From Chitinophaga flava (GTDB lineage Bacteria; Bacteroidota; Bacteroidia; Chitinophagales; Chitinophagaceae), in contig NZ_QFFJ01000001.1 in NCBI RefSeq assembly GCF_003308995.1, forward strand, positions 2,666,001-2,730,000: DNA of 64,000 bases. The letters run 5' to 3'. Position numbers and translations under genes: made by a program. Positions 1 to 8,822 of this stretch are shown in pieces. The notes beneath the pieces were generated by a model. The model searched no databases. It was not told where the DNA came from and saw nothing but the letters and a program-made list of their open reading frames with translations. Numbering within the stretch: the stretch's first letter is position 1; each line of letters starts with the position of its first letter.

Positions 1-79
1 CATCTGTAGCAGTAGCCGGAAAACTGATCATCGCCGCACCCGCAATATCTTTTGCTACTCCAAAAAGCAATAGGCCCAT
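1..79 (-). CDS. Partial MoaD/ThiS-like sulfur-carrier protein (molybdopterin synthase small subunit), N-terminus only
   Basis: An open frame on the minus strand begins at an ATG (77-79) and runs off the left edge. Its first 26 residues start MGLLLFGVAKDIAGAA, which resembles the first beta strand and helix of MoaD proteins. MoaD carries the thiocarboxylate sulfur used to build molybdopterin. An in-frame TGA lies upstream with no other usual start codon between, so the ATG at 79 is the likely start. The gene is divergent from a cluster containing moaA and a MoeB-type enzyme, the activator of MoaD, which supports the call. The C-terminal Gly-Gly that would settle it lies outside the window. Confidence 0.5.
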   Translation of the reverse strand, partial: MGLLLFGVAKDIAGAAMISFPATATD

Positions 80-157
80 ACTTTCAGATTTATTGGTTAA
101 AACTACGATATAGCAGGGATAAAGTAGTACTTTTAGATCAGCAGAAAATCATTTTCT

Positions 158-529
158 ATGAAGATAAGGATTAGAGGGAACAGCATCCGCTACCGGCTCG
201 ACAAAACAGATCTGGAGTTGTTGCAGGACACTGGAAAAGTAGAGTCTATCACACATATCGGCGCAACCACGCTTCACTTCTGCCTGCGATCAAAAGAGAT
301 TACCGATCCTGTTATCAAAATGGAGCATGATGGTGTGCATCTGCTGCTCCCGTCTGAAAGGTTGAATGCCTGGTATGAACCGGACCAGGTAGGCTTTGAA
401 CTGATACTGCCCAACCCTGACGGCTCTGAGCTGAAAATACTGGTAGAAAAAGACTTCCGGTGCCTCACCACCCGCGACGAAGACGACAGCCAGGCATTTG
501 ACAACCCTCATGCCGGGCAAAACTGCTGA
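158..529 (+). CDS. Conserved small protein of the molybdenum-cofactor cluster (possibly DUF7009 family)
   Basis: A 123-residue protein with no signal peptide or membrane segment. It begins MKIRIRGNSIRYRLDKTDL and is rich in short beta-type segments. I do not recognise a catalytic motif. I recall a domain-of-unknown-function family (DUF7009) of this appearance near Moco genes, but cannot verify it. It lies directly upstream of moaA in the same orientation; if moaA starts at 534, four bases separate the genes, so they are very probably cotranscribed and may be translationally coupled. A role linked to molybdopterin synthesis is inferred from position only. Confidence 0.7.
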   Translation: MKIRIRGNSIRYRLDKTDLELLQDTGKVESITHIGATTLHFCLRSKEITDPVIKMEHDGVHLLLPSERLNAWYEPDQVGFELILPNPDGSELKILVEKDFRCLTTRDEDDSQAFDNPHAGQNC

Positions 530-533
530 GATA

Positions 534-1499
534 ATGCTGACTGATGCTCATCATCGTATAATCGATTACGTTAGACTGTCGGTCACCGACCGGTGCAATC
601 TCCGTTGTACTTATTGTATGCCGGAAAATATGCGCTTCGTGAAGTCTGATGCCCTGCTCACAGACGCCGAAATTATTTCCCTGCTGCAAACATTAGCCAG
701 TGCCGGTATTTCAAAAGTCAGGATTACCGGTGGAGAGCCTTTTATGCGCCCCGGACTTATCAATCTGCTTTCTGCCATCAAAGCCATACCCGGTATAACG
801 CAATTGGCCATCACCACCAATGGTGTACTCACCCGCGATTATATCCCCGCCCTGCAACAGCTGGGCATCACAGATATCAATCTTAGTCTCGATACACTGC
901 AACCGGCACGTTTTCTACAGATCACCCGTCGCAACCAATTTGATGCGGTCATGCAAACACTCCATAGTCTGTTGGCCCATCAGATGAAAGTTAAGATCAA
1001 TGTAGTAGTGATGGAAGATGTGAATACCGACGAGCTGGTTCATTTTACGTCCCTCACCCGCGACCATGCACTGTCAGTACGGTTCATTGAAGAAATGCCC
1101 TTTAACGGTCAAGGACATACGTTTTCCGGCATCGCCTGGAACTACCGGACTATACTCGATGCCATCCGTGAAACATATCCCCTGCATAAACTGCCCGATC
1201 CTCCGCATGCCACCGCATTACTTTACAGCATACCCGGCCATCAGGGAAATATAGGCGTCATACCTGCCTATAGCCGTACTTTCTGTGGTACCTGCAACAG
1301 ATTACGTATATCCGCCACCGGTAGTATCAAAACATGCCTGTATGGCGCAGATACCATCAACGTAAAAGACCTGTTAAGATCAGGAGCACCCCTGCTACCA
1401 GCCTTGCAGCAGGTATTACACCACCGCGCCGCCAACGGCTTTGAAGCGGAAAAACAGCATCCCCGTATTCCAGAAAGCATGTCTGTAATAGGAGGGTAG
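534..1499 (+). CDS. moaA: GTP 3',8-cyclase MoaA (radical SAM, first step of molybdenum-cofactor synthesis)
   Basis: MoaA uses a radical-SAM cluster to cyclise GTP to 3',8-cyclo-7,8-dihydro-GTP, which MoaC turns into cyclic pyranopterin monophosphate. The radical-SAM motif CNLRCTYC is near the N-terminus and TGGEPFMRPG follows. The second, C-terminal cluster motif of MoaA is present as CGTCNRLRISATGSIKTC. The length (about 320 residues) is normal. A longer frame opens at ATG 498 and would overlap the previous gene by 32 bases. I prefer ATG 534, because MLTDAHHRIIDYVRLSVTDRC matches where MoaA proteins usually begin. No moaC gene is seen in the window. Confidence 0.95.
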   Translation: MLTDAHHRIIDYVRLSVTDRCNLRCTYCMPENMRFVKSDALLTDAEIISLLQTLASAGISKVRITGGEPFMRPGLINLLSAIKAIPGITQLAITTNGVLTRDYIPALQQLGITDINLSLDTLQPARFLQITRRNQFDAVMQTLHSLLAHQMKVKINVVVMEDVNTDELVHFTSLTRDHALSVRFIEEMPFNGQGHTFSGIAWNYRTILDAIRETYPLHKLPDPPHATALLYSIPGHQGNIGVIPAYSRTFCGTCNRLRISATGSIKTCLYGADTINVKDLLRSGAPLLPALQQVLHHRAANGFEAEKQHPRIPESMSVIGG

Positions 1500-1507
1500 A
1501 AAACAAT

Positions 1508-2251
1508 CTATTTGATCAGCATTCTTACACCGGCATATAAAATCAATACAGCCGTAGCACCCGCTACCCACCGGGGTTTCAGCACACGGGCACTTAGCCT
1601 TGCACCTATCTGTCCGCCAACAATAACTGCCAGCAGAAGAGGACCGGCAAACGTAACATCAAATACAATCGCCTGTTTGGCCGCCTGCCCCAAAAGGCCG
1701 GCAATGGAATTAACAAGAATAAAAAAACTACTGAGACCAGCCACATTTTTGGCGGTATCATATTTACCCAATCGTAAAACAGGGGCCAGATAAATACCTC
1801 CGCCGATACCGGTCATACCCGACAACAGACCTATGCCTCCACCGATAAGACCATAGAGCGTACCATTGCTTTCCCGCAGCGTCTCCGGCTCCTGGCTACG
1901 CTCAAAAAAAAGACGGTAACACATAAATACCGCCGCCAGTGTCAATGCAAAGCCCAGCAACAGAAAAAAAGTTTCCTGTTTCAACGGCAGGTAGCTGCCC
2001 GCAAAAGCCAGCGGCACACTCACCAGTGACAGCTGCCAGGCCTTTTTAAGCGGCAGATGACCACTTTTATAAAAATGATATACCCCGCCCGCCACCACGG
2101 CCACATTACACAACAATGCGGTGGATTTCATCAACTGAAAATCCACGCTCCACAAAGCCAGGATAGCCAGATAACTGGAACCGCCACCAAAACCGGCAGC
2201 TGAATAAAGCAATGCTACCAGGAAAAAAAGGATACAGAGTTCTATGACCAC
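1508..2251 (-). CDS. TauE/SafE family membrane permease (probable sulfite/organosulfonate exporter)
   Basis: A 247-residue polytopic membrane protein with about seven to eight hydrophobic segments. It has the two glycine-rich family repeats, AAGFGGGSSYLAILAL near the N-terminus and LSGMTGIGGGIYLAPVL in the second half. Family members export sulfite, sulfoacetate or similar anions, or take up related compounds. The start is GTG (2249-2251), two bases after the stop of the MoeB-rhodanese gene, so the two genes are coupled. The link to a sulfur-transfer enzyme suggests handling of sulfite or thiosulfate generated around Moco synthesis, but the substrate cannot be read from the sequence. Its stop is 8 bp from that of the convergent moaA. 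Confidence 0.85.
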   Translation of the reverse strand: MVIELCILFFLVALLYSAAGFGGGSSYLAILALWSVDFQLMKSTALLCNVAVVAGGVYHFYKSGHLPLKKAWQLSLVSVPLAFAGSYLPLKQETFFLLLGFALTLAAVFMCYRLFFERSQEPETLRESNGTLYGLIGGGIGLLSGMTGIGGGIYLAPVLRLGKYDTAKNVAGLSSFFILVNSIAGLLGQAAKQAIVFDVTFAGPLLLAVIVGGQIGARLSARVLKPRWVAGATAVLILYAGVRMLIK

Positions 2252-2253
2252 TG

Positions 2254-3339
2254 TTAATAAGTTTGCATCTGATCATCTATACTACAGGCCCATGCATGGA
2301 TACCACCTTCCACATTATACACCTGTTTGAAGCCCAGTTCTACCAGCCGTTGTCCGACAGCACGGCTACGCATCCCATGATGACACAATACCGCCACCGG
2401 TGCTTCCGGCTGCAGTGCAGCCACACGGCCCAATACCTGCCCCATCGGAATATGGATGGCTTGCGGGATATGGCAGATCTCCCATTCATCATCTTCTCTC
2501 ACATCAAGCAACTGCAAGGCGTTGCCCTGTTGCAGCCAGCTATGCAGCTGCTGAACAGACAAGGACTGTAAATTATTCACTTCACATACGGTTTGCTGGT
2601 AGTTGCCCGCCAGGCGCTGCATCTGCCTGTTGGCCGCTACCGGAGTAATATTAAAAATAAGGTGGGTATTATGCAGCGTATCGATCGTCATCAGCTGGTT
2701 TTTGAGGGGTGTACCGATACCAGTGATCACTTTCACCACTTCATTGGCCTGATAACACCCAATGATACCTGGCAACACGCCCAGCACGCCTATCTCGCTG
2801 CAGTTCAACATTTCACCGGCTTCCGGTGGTTCAGGAAATATACAACGATAGGTAGCTCCTCCCTGATAGTTGAAAACACTCAGTTGTCCTTCATATTTAT
2901 AGATAGCTCCATATACCAGCGGTTTACCGGCAATTACGCAGGCATCGTTGACAAGGTAACGGGTACCGAAGTTATCGGAACAATCGACCACTACATCATA
3001 AGGCTGTATGATTTCCAGGGCATTATCAGTGGTGAGCCAGGTGTCGTATTGTACCAGCTGCACTTCAGGATTCAGCTGCCCCAGCCGGTCGGCGGCCAGT
3101 TGTATTTTAGGTTTGTTCTGGTCGGCAGTGGTATATAATACCTGTCTTTGCAGGTTAGTGACGGATACGGTATCATGTTCTACGATACCGATTTTACCGA
3201 TGCCCATTGCTGTCAGGTATTGTAATACCGGCACTCCCAGGCCGCCGGCGCCGATCACCAGCACTGAAGCCTGTTGCAATAAACGTTGTTTTTCCAGGCC
3301 GAAGCCTTCCAGTCTTGTCTGTCGGTCGTATCGTTGCAT
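2254..3339 (-). CDS. moeB: MoeB/ThiF-type adenylyltransferase with C-terminal rhodanese domain (MoeZ/MOCS3-like)
   Basis: 361 residues in two domains. Residues about 5-245 form the E1-like domain that adenylates the C-terminal glycine of MoaD or ThiS. It has the nucleotide loop GAGGLGVPVLQYL, the NLQRQ motif, DCSDNF, and a catalytic-type cysteine in MLNCSEIGVLG. Residues about 260-361 form a rhodanese domain with active-site loop CHHGMRS, which would carry a persulfide. This fusion is the organisation of MoeZ and eukaryotic MOCS3 and can both activate and sulfurate the carrier. The gene precedes the TauE/SafE gene in one transcript and lies close to moaA. ThiF-like activity in thiamine synthesis is the main alternative. 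Confidence 0.9.
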   Translation of the reverse strand: MQRYDRQTRLEGFGLEKQRLLQQASVLVIGAGGLGVPVLQYLTAMGIGKIGIVEHDTVSVTNLQRQVLYTTADQNKPKIQLAADRLGQLNPEVQLVQYDTWLTTDNALEIIQPYDVVVDCSDNFGTRYLVNDACVIAGKPLVYGAIYKYEGQLSVFNYQGGATYRCIFPEPPEAGEMLNCSEIGVLGVLPGIIGCYQANEVVKVITGIGTPLKNQLMTIDTLHNTHLIFNITPVAANRQMQRLAGNYQQTVCEVNNLQSLSVQQLHSWLQQGNALQLLDVREDDEWEICHIPQAIHIPMGQVLGRVAALQPEAPVAVLCHHGMRSRAVGQRLVELGFKQVYNVEGGIHAWACSIDDQMQTY

Positions 3340-3366
3340 ACAAAAAGTCTTAAGGAAGCTTACAGG

Positions 3367-3903
3367 TTATACCTGGCGGTACATGGTCACCAGATCTACA
3401 TATTGGCCATCACGCAACTCTATCCCGTTGGGCAGGCGGCCACATTCCTGAAAGCCGAAATTACGATAGAGGTGCATAGCCCTGTCATTGGTAGCAAATA
3501 CCTGCAGATAGAGCAGCTGTATTTTTTTATGCTGTTCTGCCCAGCGCAACATGGCGGTCATCAGGCGACGGCCTATACCCAGGCCACTCCAGGCATGTTC
3601 TACGGCAATACCCATTTCAGCAGTATGCCCTTTTTTGTGATACCCGCTGTGATTGATAGTGATAGAGCCTACCACCTTATCTTCCACTACGGCCAGCAGC
3701 ATCAGCTGGTCTGAATTACCCAGGTAGGTTTTGATATAATCTTCTTCTGTTCGTTGGCTCAATTCCAGCGACTCCGCATATGTAAACAACAGGAAGTCTG
3801 TTTCCTGTGTCATCCGCTGAAAATTATCCAGCAGGCCGGTAGCGTCCGCGGTAGTTGGCTGCCGGATGATGAGTTCAGCTCCGTTTGGCAAAAAATGTCG
3901 CAT
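3367..3903 (-). CDS. GNAT-family N-acetyltransferase
   Basis: About 178 residues from ATG 3903 (MRHFLPNGAELIIRQPTT). The open frame extends 17 residues further upstream, but that part crosses the serS terminator hairpin and is unlikely to be translated. The acetyl-CoA loop is visible as AWSGLGIGRRLMTAMLRWAEQ, preceded by VEDKVVGSITI and followed by LYRNFGFQECGRLPNGIEL, the layout of RimJ/RimL-like enzymes. The acceptor substrate is unknown. It is upstream of moeB by 27 bp in the same direction, so it probably heads the moeB-tauE transcript. Confidence 0.85.
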   Translation of the reverse strand: MRHFLPNGAELIIRQPTTADATGLLDNFQRMTQETDFLLFTYAESLELSQRTEEDYIKTYLGNSDQLMLLAVVEDKVVGSITINHSGYHKKGHTAEMGIAVEHAWSGLGIGRRLMTAMLRWAEQHKKIQLLYLQVFATNDRAMHLYRNFGFQECGRLPNGIELRDGQYVDLVTMYRQV

Positions 3904-3910
3904 AGTACGA

Positions 3911-3942
3911 AAATAAAAAAAAGCAGCCGGTTTACGGCTGCT
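3911..3942 (-). terminator. Rho-independent terminator after serS
   Basis: A perfect 8-bp stem (AGCAGCCG 3922-3929, CGGCTGCT 3935-3942) with a 5-base loop. On the minus strand it is followed by a run of T (the A-run at 3914-3921). It lies 28 bp past the serS stop codon and before the start of the GNAT gene. Confidence 0.85.
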
Positions 3943-3969
3943 CTTTATCATCAAATAACAGTCAGATAA

Positions 3970-5241
3970 TTAATTGATCTTGTCTGCTCCGAAGTAATCA
4001 TGCAGTACGGCTGGCAGTTGAATACCATCTGCTGTCTGGTTGTTTTCCAGCAGGCAGGCCATAATGCGGGGCAGCGCCAGGGAGCTGCCATTCAGGGAAT
4101 GCGCCAGCTGAGGCTTGCCGTTTTGTTCTTTGAAGCGGATCTTCATACGGTTGGTCTGGAATGCTTCGAAGTTAGATACAGAGCTCACTTCCAGCCATTT
4201 CTGCTGAGCTGCGCTATACACTTCAAAGTCGTAGGTGATGGCAGCTGTGAAGCTCATATCACCACCGCATAAACGCAGAATGCGGTATTCCAGTCCCAGG
4301 TTGTTCAGCAGCTGTTCTACATGTGCTACCATTTGATCCAGCGCTTCGTAAGACTTTTCGGGATGTACGATCTGTACGATCTCTACTTTGTCGAACTGAT
4401 GCACCCGGTTGAGGCCGCGTACGTCTTTACCGTAGGAACCGGCTTCCCGGCGGAAACAAGGAGTATAACCGGTCATTTTGATCGGCAGGTCTGTATCTTT
4501 TACGATCTCGTCGCGGTAGATATTAGTCAGCGGTACTTCTGCAGTCGGGATCAGGAAGTAGTTGTCGTCCTTAGCGTGGTACATCTGTCCTTCTTTGTCG
4601 GGCAGCTGACCGGTGCCGAAGGCAGAGGCTTCGTTTACCAGGTAAGGAGGAGCATATTCTGTATAACCGTTTTCCAGGTTATAATCCAGGAAATACTGAA
4701 CCAGGGCACGTTGCAGACGGGCACCTTTGTTTTTGAAAACAGGGAAACCGCTACCGGTGATTTTATTGCCCAGCTCAAAATCGATCAGCTGATATTTTTT
4801 GGCCAGGTCCCAGTGAGGTACGGCATCAGCTGGTAAAACAGGCGTGGTACCACCTCTGCGCACTTCCACGTTTTCTTCCGGGGTTTTGCCAGGAGGAACG
4901 ATCGCTGCAGGCAGGTTAGGCAGTTTCACCAGGGTATCATGCAATGCTTTTTCAGTAGCATTCAATTCATCATTTACCGGGCCCAGTTTCTCTTTCAGGG
5001 CGTTTACGGCAGCCCTTTGCTGTTCTCCTTCTTCTTTTTTGCCCTGCGCCATCAGTTTACCGATCTCTTTGGAGAGACTGTTCACCTGCGCTTGTGTTTC
5101 ATCGTACTCCAGGGTTAATTTCTTACGCTTGTCGTCCAGTGCCAGCACTTCATCTACCAAAGCCACTTCCTTGAAGTTTTTCAGGGCCAGGCGTTCCAAC
5201 ACCAGATCTTTATTTTGACGTATAAACGGTACTTGTAACAT
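3970..5241 (-). CDS. serS: Seryl-tRNA synthetase
   Basis: 423 residues, the normal length for bacterial SerRS. The N-terminal 100 residues are a charged antiparallel coiled coil that grips the long variable arm of tRNA-Ser. The class II catalytic core follows, with motif 2 around TPCFRREAGSYGKD, the serine and ATP pocket in the centre (PTAEVPLTNIYRDE), and motif 3 in LNGSSLALPRIMACLLENNQ. It charges tRNA-Ser and the selenocysteine tRNA if present. It sits 33 bp downstream of nadE in the same direction and is followed by a strong terminator. A tRNA-Ser(GGA) gene is present at 43966. Confidence 0.97.
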   Translation of the reverse strand: MLQVPFIRQNKDLVLERLALKNFKEVALVDEVLALDDKRKKLTLEYDETQAQVNSLSKEIGKLMAQGKKEEGEQQRAAVNALKEKLGPVNDELNATEKALHDTLVKLPNLPAAIVPPGKTPEENVEVRRGGTTPVLPADAVPHWDLAKKYQLIDFELGNKITGSGFPVFKNKGARLQRALVQYFLDYNLENGYTEYAPPYLVNEASAFGTGQLPDKEGQMYHAKDDNYFLIPTAEVPLTNIYRDEIVKDTDLPIKMTGYTPCFRREAGSYGKDVRGLNRVHQFDKVEIVQIVHPEKSYEALDQMVAHVEQLLNNLGLEYRILRLCGGDMSFTAAITYDFEVYSAAQQKWLEVSSVSNFEAFQTNRMKIRFKEQNGKPQLAHSLNGSSLALPRIMACLLENNQTADGIQLPAVLHDYFGADKIN

Positions 5242-5274
5242 GTTGTATTAAAAAATTTTGCTCAAAGATAGAAT

Positions 5275-6942
5275 TTAGCTGAGATATTTACCTACTATCG
5301 GCATCCTGCGGCCTACACCAAAGGCTTTGGAAGAGACACGGATAATAGGGCAGAATTGATTTCTTTTATATTCATTGGTGTTAACCATCTTTAAGGCCCG
5401 CGAAACCAAAGCGGAGTCGAAGCCCTGAGCGATAATTTCTTTAGGACCCTGACGGCGCTCAATGTACTGATACAGCAGTTTGTCGAGCACGGTGTAATCC
5501 GGCAGGCTGTCGCTGTCTTTCTGATTAGGGCGCAGCTCTGCAGAAGGGGCCTTTTCAATGATGTTTACCGGTATAATCTCCCGCTCCCGGTTGATATAAC
5601 GGGCCAGCGCATATACCTGCATTTTGTACACATCTCCCAGCACAGACAGGCCACCGGCCATATCGCCGTAAAGCGTGCCATAACCGGTAGACAGCTCACT
5701 CTTATTGGATGTATTCAACAGAATATACCCAAATTTGTTGGACAGCCCCATCAGCAGGTTACCGCGGATACGGGACTGCGTATTTTCTTCTGCCACATTG
5801 AAGGGCAGCCCTTTGAAATAGGGCTCCAGCGTGGTCAGGAAATTTTCGTAGATATCATTGATACGGATGATATCATAAGGATTGTTCAGATTTTTGGACA
5901 AGGCCACCGCATCATTTACAGAATGATCAGTAGAGTAGGGGGAAGGCATCAGCACAGCCCTTACATTTTCGCTGCCCAGGGCATCACAGGCGATGGCGAG
6001 CACCACAGCGCTGTCTATCCCGCCGGAAGAGCCCAGGATGGCCTTTTTGAAGCCCATCTTGCTGAAATAGTCGCGGATGCCCAATACCAGCGCATCATAG
6101 ATGCGATGTATGTTGTGGTCAAAAACCAGTTCAGTCAGCGGAGTGAATGTTGGTGTGGCTGCCACTGCTGTTCCTTTGCTAAGCAGGTCTTCCAGGTCCA
6201 TGCCATCCAAAGCTTCCGTGAAGTAAGGCAATACCTTCGCCACATTACCGGCTGCATCAAAAATCAGGGAACCACCATCAAATACGATCTCTGTCTGAGA
6301 GCCTACTGTATTACAGTAATACATAGGCAGCTTGTATTTGAGCACATTAGCCCGGATGATCTCTTTTCTGTCTTCATCATGATCATAATCAAAAGGGGAA
6401 GCAGAGAGGTTGATCATCACATCAGGTTCCTGCGCCATCAGCACATCCATCGGACATACCCGGTACAGTGGATTGTTGCCCAGGTTCCAGATATCTTCAC
6501 AGATGGTTACCGCCAGTTTTTTCCCTTTGAAAGGAATAATGTTCCATTCGTAGGATGGTTCAAAATAGCGGTATTCATCAAAAACATCATAGGTAGGCAG
6601 TAGTGTTTTGTGCACTACCTGTTTCACTTCTCCTTCATGAAGGAACCAGGCCGCATTAAAGAGGTCTTTACCTTCACGCTGAGGATTGCGTGCCGGGCTG
6701 CCCACCAGCACGGCGATATCTTTGGTATGGGCTTTAATCACATCAATAGCATGATAACATTGCCCGATAAAGTCTTCAAACTCAAGGAAGTCACGGGGAG
6801 GATACCCGCAAACGCACAACTCGGAAAACACCACCAGATCGGCGCCCTGCACCTTTGCAGCATGAATGCCATCAATGATCTTCTGTGTGTTGTGTTCAAA
6901 ATTGCCTATATGGTAGTTCTGTTGTGCCAGTATAATTTTCAT
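5275..6942 (-). CDS. nadE: Glutamine-dependent NAD+ synthetase
   Basis: 555 residues with two domains. Residues 1 to about 265 are a nitrilase-fold glutaminase with the Glu-Lys-Cys triad visible in FSELCVCGYPP, VHKTLLPTYDVFDE and VTICEDIW. Residues about 275-555 are the ATP-dependent synthetase with the pyrophosphatase loop LGSSGGIDSAVVLAIA and the motif LLNTSNKSELSTGYGTLYGDMAG. It converts nicotinate adenine dinucleotide to NAD+ using glutamine. It is flanked by serS downstream and a beta-barrel gene 32 bp upstream, with gldB divergent. I recall nadE lying next to gldB in other gliding Bacteroidota, so this neighbourhood may be conserved. Confidence 0.96.
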   Translation of the reverse strand: MKIILAQQNYHIGNFEHNTQKIIDGIHAAKVQGADLVVFSELCVCGYPPRDFLEFEDFIGQCYHAIDVIKAHTKDIAVLVGSPARNPQREGKDLFNAAWFLHEGEVKQVVHKTLLPTYDVFDEYRYFEPSYEWNIIPFKGKKLAVTICEDIWNLGNNPLYRVCPMDVLMAQEPDVMINLSASPFDYDHDEDRKEIIRANVLKYKLPMYYCNTVGSQTEIVFDGGSLIFDAAGNVAKVLPYFTEALDGMDLEDLLSKGTAVAATPTFTPLTELVFDHNIHRIYDALVLGIRDYFSKMGFKKAILGSSGGIDSAVVLAIACDALGSENVRAVLMPSPYSTDHSVNDAVALSKNLNNPYDIIRINDIYENFLTTLEPYFKGLPFNVAEENTQSRIRGNLLMGLSNKFGYILLNTSNKSELSTGYGTLYGDMAGGLSVLGDVYKMQVYALARYINREREIIPVNIIEKAPSAELRPNQKDSDSLPDYTVLDKLLYQYIERRQGPKEIIAQGFDSALVSRALKMVNTNEYKRNQFCPIIRVSSKAFGVGRRMPIVGKYLS

Positions 6943-6974
6943 ACCCTGAAAAAATTTAAAAAATCAGCTGTTGC

Positions 6975-7658
6975 CTAGAAATATACGCCCAGCCGAAGTG
7001 CAAAGCTATTCATATTTACTTTACCATCATTCCATTTCGCATTGCGGGTCACGTCCACAAAACCATTCTGATAGGTGACACCTACTACGCCTTTAAGGGT
7101 TTCGCCCAAGGGATATTCAATACCGGCCCCGATGAGCATGCCGATGTTGATACGGTTCATTTCGGGCAGTATGTTCACTCTGTCAAAGGTTTGATTCAGG
7201 GAGATGATATCCGCCCTTCCGCTGACAGGGAATGCGAGATAGGTACCGAATTGTCCCCACCAGTCGATATCATTATGCGAGGTTGTTTTTAACTTCAGCG
7301 CCAATGGTATCTCAATGTAGGTGAGTTTCATATTATATTCTGCCGGACTGGCCTTAAAATCGCCCAATCCTTTACCAGCATCATATTTCAGCTTACTACC
7401 GCCCAGCACCACGTTGAAGCCCGAAGCCAGCGCATAGTTACCGGTTTCGTTCAGGTTAAAATCGGCCATCACACCAAAAGCAAGTCCCGCTTTGGAACTG
7501 TTGCGGTTCACTCCCGACTCCTGCGGTTTCAGTATGGATATCATCGGGTCTAATTTAAAACCCAGCCTTACTTTCTCCCGGAAAGTACGGTACCCGCTCT
7601 GCGCCATCCCCATCTGCACCATACCTATTGTCAATGCTAAAAGGAAAATCCTCTTCAT
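6975..7658 (-). CDS. Outer-membrane beta-barrel protein (PorT-like/OMP_b-brl family)
   Basis: About 227 residues from ATG 7658, giving MKRIFLLALTIGMVQMGMAQS, a typical Sec signal peptide ending at AMAQ-like cleavage. An upstream ATG at 7667 is also possible, and the frame stays open to 7706 inside the divergent promoter region. The mature part shows alternating-hydrophobicity strands, glycines and a C-terminal aromatic strand (FALRLGVYF), as in small Bacteroidota barrels. No substrate can be assigned. It is 32 bp upstream of nadE and is probably cotranscribed with it. A perfect inverted repeat lies between this gene and gldB. Confidence 0.75.
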   Translation of the reverse strand: MKRIFLLALTIGMVQMGMAQSGYRTFREKVRLGFKLDPMISILKPQESGVNRNSSKAGLAFGVMADFNLNETGNYALASGFNVVLGGSKLKYDAGKGLGDFKASPAEYNMKLTYIEIPLALKLKTTSHNDIDWWGQFGTYLAFPVSGRADIISLNQTFDRVNILPEMNRINIGMLIGAGIEYPLGETLKGVVGVTYQNGFVDVTRNAKWNDGKVNMNSFALRLGVYF

Positions 7659-7677
7659 ATGATTCATTTTAACGATG

Positions 7678-7718
7678 AAATTACGAATTACATTATTCAC
7701 TGTCATAATTCGTAATTT
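7678..7718. promoter_or_regulatory. Perfect 13-bp inverted repeat in the gldB / beta-barrel divergent promoter region
   Basis: AAATTACGAATTA at 7678-7690 is repeated in perfect inverse as TAATTCGTAATTT at 7706-7718, with a 15-base spacer. It lies between two divergently transcribed genes (starts 7658 and 7744). It could be an operator for a dimeric regulator acting on both promoters, or an RNA hairpin at the 5' end of either transcript. There is no T-tract typical of a terminator. Confidence 0.6.
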
Positions 7719-7743
7719 GCATTTTTCTAATCTAATTACTGTG

Positions 7744-8772
7744 ATGCGACATTATCCTACATACTCCCTGCTTGCCGGCTGCCTGATGGTACTGCTGTTC
7801 CACGCCTGCAAGCCCGGCAGCAAAGCACCGGATGTAAGCCATATACCCATGGACGTTAGTATCCAGCGGTTCGATTCGGCCCTTTTCACCCTCGATACCA
7901 ACAACCTGCAACCCGGCCTGACCGCCCTCCATGCCAGCTACCCTGTTTTTATGCCCATATACATATCTGAAATCATGAATATGGGTGCGTATACAGACAG
8001 CAGCAGGGAAATACAACAGCAGGTGCGGCTTTTCCTGACCAACCCCGACTTCCGTCAGCTGGAGAAGGCCGTGACTGCGAAATTCGGGAATACCACATCA
8101 TTGCAAACGCAGCTCGCTCAGGCTTTCCGTTATACAAAATATTACATCCCCGCTTTTCATCCGCCTAAAGTAGTCACTTTTATCTCGGGTATTGCCAATT
8201 ATGGTGCCATTACTATCGACTCTATCCTGGGAATTGGGCTGGATATGTACATGGGCGCCGATTTCCCGCCATATGCCCGTATCCCGGATTATCCTGATTA
8301 CATGATTCAGCGCTTTGCCCCTGAATATATTACCACCAACTGTATGCAGGTGATCCAGCAACAACTGTATCCCGCACCCCGTAATGGTGGCGGCCTGCTC
8401 GAACAAATGATCGAAGCCGGCAAACAACAATATTTCCTTTCTAAAGTATTACCTCAAACGGCCGACTCTATCCGTTTCGGCTATACGAAAGATCAGCTGC
8501 AATGGTGTCACGAAAATGAAAAGATGATCTGGCAGTTTTTTGTTCAGAATAACCTTCTCTATTCCACCGACTGGCAGCAGATCAACCACTTCATGACTGA
8601 TGCGCCCTCAACCCAGGGCATGCCTGAAGGCTCTCCCGGAAAAATAGGCTACTTCGTAGGGTACGCCATCGTGAGCAAATACATGGAAAAGCACACTGAT
8701 GTTACCTTGCAGCAACTGATGGAATCAAAAAATTTACTGGAAATATTCAAGGAGTCGAAGTACAGACCCTGA
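7744..8772 (+). CDS. gldB: Gliding motility lipoprotein GldB
   Basis: About 342 residues from ATG 7744. The frame opens further upstream at 7675 but those residues overlap the inverted repeat. The N-terminus MRHYPTYSLLAGCLMVLLFHAC is a lipoprotein signal with the lipobox LFHAC, so the mature protein is lipid-anchored in the periplasm. The body matches GldB in features such as VSIQRFDSALF near the mature start, FPPYARIPDYPDYMIQRFAPEYI in the middle and GKIGYFVGYAIVSKYME near the end. GldB is required for gliding and the type IX secretion-linked motility machinery in Flavobacterium. No gldC follows it here. A terminator lies 12 bp downstream. Confidence 0.88.
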   Translation: MRHYPTYSLLAGCLMVLLFHACKPGSKAPDVSHIPMDVSIQRFDSALFTLDTNNLQPGLTALHASYPVFMPIYISEIMNMGAYTDSSREIQQQVRLFLTNPDFRQLEKAVTAKFGNTTSLQTQLAQAFRYTKYYIPAFHPPKVVTFISGIANYGAITIDSILGIGLDMYMGADFPPYARIPDYPDYMIQRFAPEYITTNCMQVIQQQLYPAPRNGGGLLEQMIEAGKQQYFLSKVLPQTADSIRFGYTKDQLQWCHENEKMIWQFFVQNNLLYSTDWQQINHFMTDAPSTQGMPEGSPGKIGYFVGYAIVSKYMEKHTDVTLQQLMESKNLLEIFKESKYRP

Positions 8773-8783
8773 TGCTGAAACGG

Positions 8784-8818
8784 GAGCAAAGTTCACAAGA
8801 GCTTTGCTCTTTTTTTTG
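8784..8818 (+). terminator. Rho-independent terminator after gldB
   Basis: Stem GAGCAAAG (8784-8791) pairs with CTTTGCTC (8802-8809) and is followed by eight or nine T residues. It separates gldB from the convergent apaG gene. Confidence 0.88.
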
Positions 8819-8822
8819 CGCT

